Assembly: GCF_019430945.1 (NCBI RefSeq)
Contig: NZ_JAHYCB010000015.1
Location: 39,073-103,072, forward strand
Source: Neorhizobium populisoli
GTDB taxonomy: Bacteria; Pseudomonadota; Alphaproteobacteria; Rhizobiales; Rhizobiaceae
Direction of reading: 5' to 3'
Length of the DNA stretch: 64,000 nucleotides
Shown: one piece after another, positions 62,264 through 64,000 of the stretch
How positions within the stretch are numbered: position 1 is the first letter of the stretch
Layout: each line of letters starts with the position of its first letter
Position numbers and translations under genes: made by a program
Notes under the pieces: model-generated
Databases searched by the model: none
The model's input: only the letters and a program-made list of their open reading frames with translations
Told to the model about the DNA's origin: nothing

Positions 62264-62279
62264 CTTTACAATTGTAAAG
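62264..62279. repeat. 16-bp palindrome 2 (candidate parS)
   Basis: CTTTACAATTGTAAAG, a perfect 16-bp palindrome. Centre-to-centre distance to palindrome 1 is 46 bases. It differs from the GTT-N-AAC parS form described for several rhizobial plasmids, so it may define a separate specificity group. Confidence 0.6.
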
Positions 62280-62385
62280 TCGAGTGCGCTCGTTGCAGCT
62301 CCATTGTCCGCGAGTCTCAGGCCAAATTCCAATTTCGGCTTGGAGGCGCTAAAATAGAGGAGGCACGCATTCGGCTGTCGGCTTT

Positions 62386-63279
62386 TCACGACTGGTCGCT
62401 CACGGTGTATTTTGGAAGCGAGAACAGGCTACAGATCATCCAGCGGCGGCGGTGATCATCATATGCAAGACGGTCCCAAGACTTCCGCGCGCGATCAATA
62501 GGTCTCCGCTCTCGAACGTAGACGGATGTCAGGGTGTTGCTGCAAATAATTGCCCCTCCCCTCATGTCGAATGATTGAGGGCCCGATGCGGGGGGCGCCC
62601 AGCCTTGAAGTCTCAAGGCGTCTAGCGCGGCCCCGGGGACGCTGTCCTGATTGCCCGCCTGAGCTTCGCCTCGTTGTGCGAGAGGCGAGGGAACTGCTAG
62701 GCTACGCGACCGACACTCGCCTCCTCGCTCGCCGGTGCCAATGGCCGGTGGTCGAAGATCAGTTCCTGCCATGTTGTTAAAAGGGCATGTTTTGGTGATA
62801 GGGATCCAACTGGCCACTTTGTCCGTGCGTGACCCCAACCGGAAACCGCTCGGGTATTTTGAATTTGAGGTGGTCTTACAATGACCTGATTGGAACACTT
62901 CGAGGTCATCGTCTGCTTCGGCGACAGGTGATGGCAGAGGCTTAATCGGCGGAGGCCACCGGCTCCGAGAGATTTGCCGGCCGGGAGGCCCTTCGTATTC
63001 CTTTGGGGATCTCTGCCGCGACGATAATACGATCAGGGCCGCAAGCATCACTTCCCACCTCACCTCATCCTCCGCCCGCGTCCGCGCATCTTTGACAACT
63101 CCGACACTTCTGGCAAATGCAACCACGCTTTCGCCAGTGGGAGGCCACGGGGGATCCGGATCCTGCTCGAACGCAAAGCTCGGTGTCTTCGGCAGACTGA
63201 TCCTCGCGACTTTATTGATTTCATGGTTGGGAGCGTTAGGCTTCAAACTGGATGGGATGGAGTCTCGATGCGGCGTCAA
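62386..63279 (-). other. Long minus-strand open frame of uncertain status
   Basis: 297 codons rich in Arg, Pro and Ser. The segment AFARSVGVVKDARTRAEDEVRWEVMLAALIVL looks protein-like but the remainder does not, there is no ribosome site, and no family was recognised. It is possibly a fused relic. Confidence 0.2.
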
Positions 63280-64000
63280 AGCGGTTCATCCGTCAAAGAT
63301 CGGTCGGATCAGGATTCGAGGAGTTACTTCGGCAACGCGCATTTTCGGCCGCTGAGGCGCGCGACGGATCATCAAGATATGAAAGAAATCAGCAATGCCG
63401 GTTCTTATGCTGGCAATCCGCCAATGCGACAGGTCGAGATTGCGCAAAGCTCTCGACTAGGCTCCGGTTCCTGAAGTCATGTTGGTCGATTGCGCGTACG
63501 ATGGAGCTTTCTGAATATGCCGATCCTCGCTGGTTGGCGGGGAAGGAGTGACGGTGGAAAATTTTGGCGTTGGGCCTATTGCCGTCCGGCGAGGGTGGGT
63601 CTGCTCCGGCGCCGAATTCGACATTGTTGCTCGCATTCGATCCGTTGACGCGGCTGTGGGTCCTCTCCTACTGGAGAAGGAAGACCAGGCTTATGCTACG
63701 CGGTCGCTGATCACTTCTGAAACAACTGGCTTTAAATCTGCCTTCTCAAAAATTGGATCGAGACTGGCCTGATGAAGCTGGCGCCTCCGGGATATCTAGA
63801 TTGAGTTAACCGCACAGTCCGTGGGATGAACCGGGCCGTTTTTTAACGCAGAGATCCGTTGATGTGGCAGGTCTTTGCTCTGAGACCGAACCTTGGATCG
63901 CCGAAAGCTGGAGTTTTCCGGCTTTGATCACGATGGCTGGCTGGTTGCACCACCGGGATTATGCAGGTCAATCGGGACGTTATATCCGATCGCCGAGTGA
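63280..64000. other. Right-end stretch without a supported gene
   Basis: A plus frame from the GTG at 63548 (74 codons, GGAAGGA just ahead) and an overlapping frame ending at 63551 share a GTGA junction, but neither resembles a known family. Nothing recognisable was seen from 63780 to the end. Confidence 0.3.

Overview
The window is a plasmid segment from an alphaproteobacterium of the Rhizobiaceae type (Rhizobium, Sinorhizobium or Agrobacterium relatives). The evidence is a repABC replication/partition operon at 58.4-62.1 kb on the minus strand, a mobilization block with a rhizobial-type relaxase at 31.5-36 kb, and many small families typical of rhizobial replicons (DUF1173, DUF736, DUF1419, DUF982, DUF6894, BA14K, DUF3618, ArdC antirestriction). 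No rRNA, tRNA, intact insertion sequence or CRISPR array was seen.

Layout. 0-6.4 kb: end of a DUF4142 protein, UV endonuclease UvsE, an SMP-30 lactonase and a GH15 glycosidase (one minus-strand operon), then an SDR dehydrogenase and a diheme cytochrome c on the plus strand. 6.4-15.1 kb: a tightly overlapped minus-strand operon holding two tiny proteins, a YdeP-type molybdopterin oxidoreductase, three cytochrome c modules, a caa3-type oxidase (coxB, coxA, coxC), a small membrane protein and CtaG. 15.2-31.2 kb: a zone where intact stress genes (DUF3618/holin/nutrient-deprivation trio, Crp-like regulator, receiver protein, cyclodeaminase cassette) alternate with remnants: Mn-catalase, metallophosphoesterase (twice), UDP-glucose dehydrogenase, HipBA, BLUF, PepSY-like, DUF892, a second YdeP, Zn-alcohol dehydrogenase and a second SDR. 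31.5-36.1 kb: relaxase, MobC, a candidate oriT, and a VirC1-like ATPase with a ribbon-helix-helix partner. 36.3-50.2 kb: plasmid accessory genes (DUF1173, HU, DUF736, toxin-antitoxin, ArdC, ParB-like, toprim, SRAP), several with single-site lesions. 50.2-55.7 kb: a second copy of the cyclodeaminase cassette, a dnaE2 remnant and small stress genes. 55.7-64 kb: sparse, with a FinO/ProQ protein, repC, repB, repA and two 16-bp palindromes upstream of repA.

Unifying theme. At least seven places carry GGAAC-N17-GTT, the pattern of the alphaproteobacterial general stress sigma factor (EcfG/RpoE2), at sensible distances upstream of genes. They sit before the SDR, the oxidoreductase/oxidase operon, the nutrient-deprivation trio, both copies of the duplicated cassette, a SnoaL-like remnant and a DUF982 gene. 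Variants precede the receiver protein and a YidB-like gene. The region therefore looks like a plasmid-borne general-stress island, part of it duplicated and decaying, joined to a mobilizable repABC backbone.

Caveat. Many lesions are single-base frameshifts, some in homopolymers. Some may be sequencing errors rather than biology. The large truncations (YdeP copy 2, SDR copy 2, katN, dnaE2, ParB-like) cannot be explained that way. All family assignments come from reading motifs and remembered family patterns; no database search was run.
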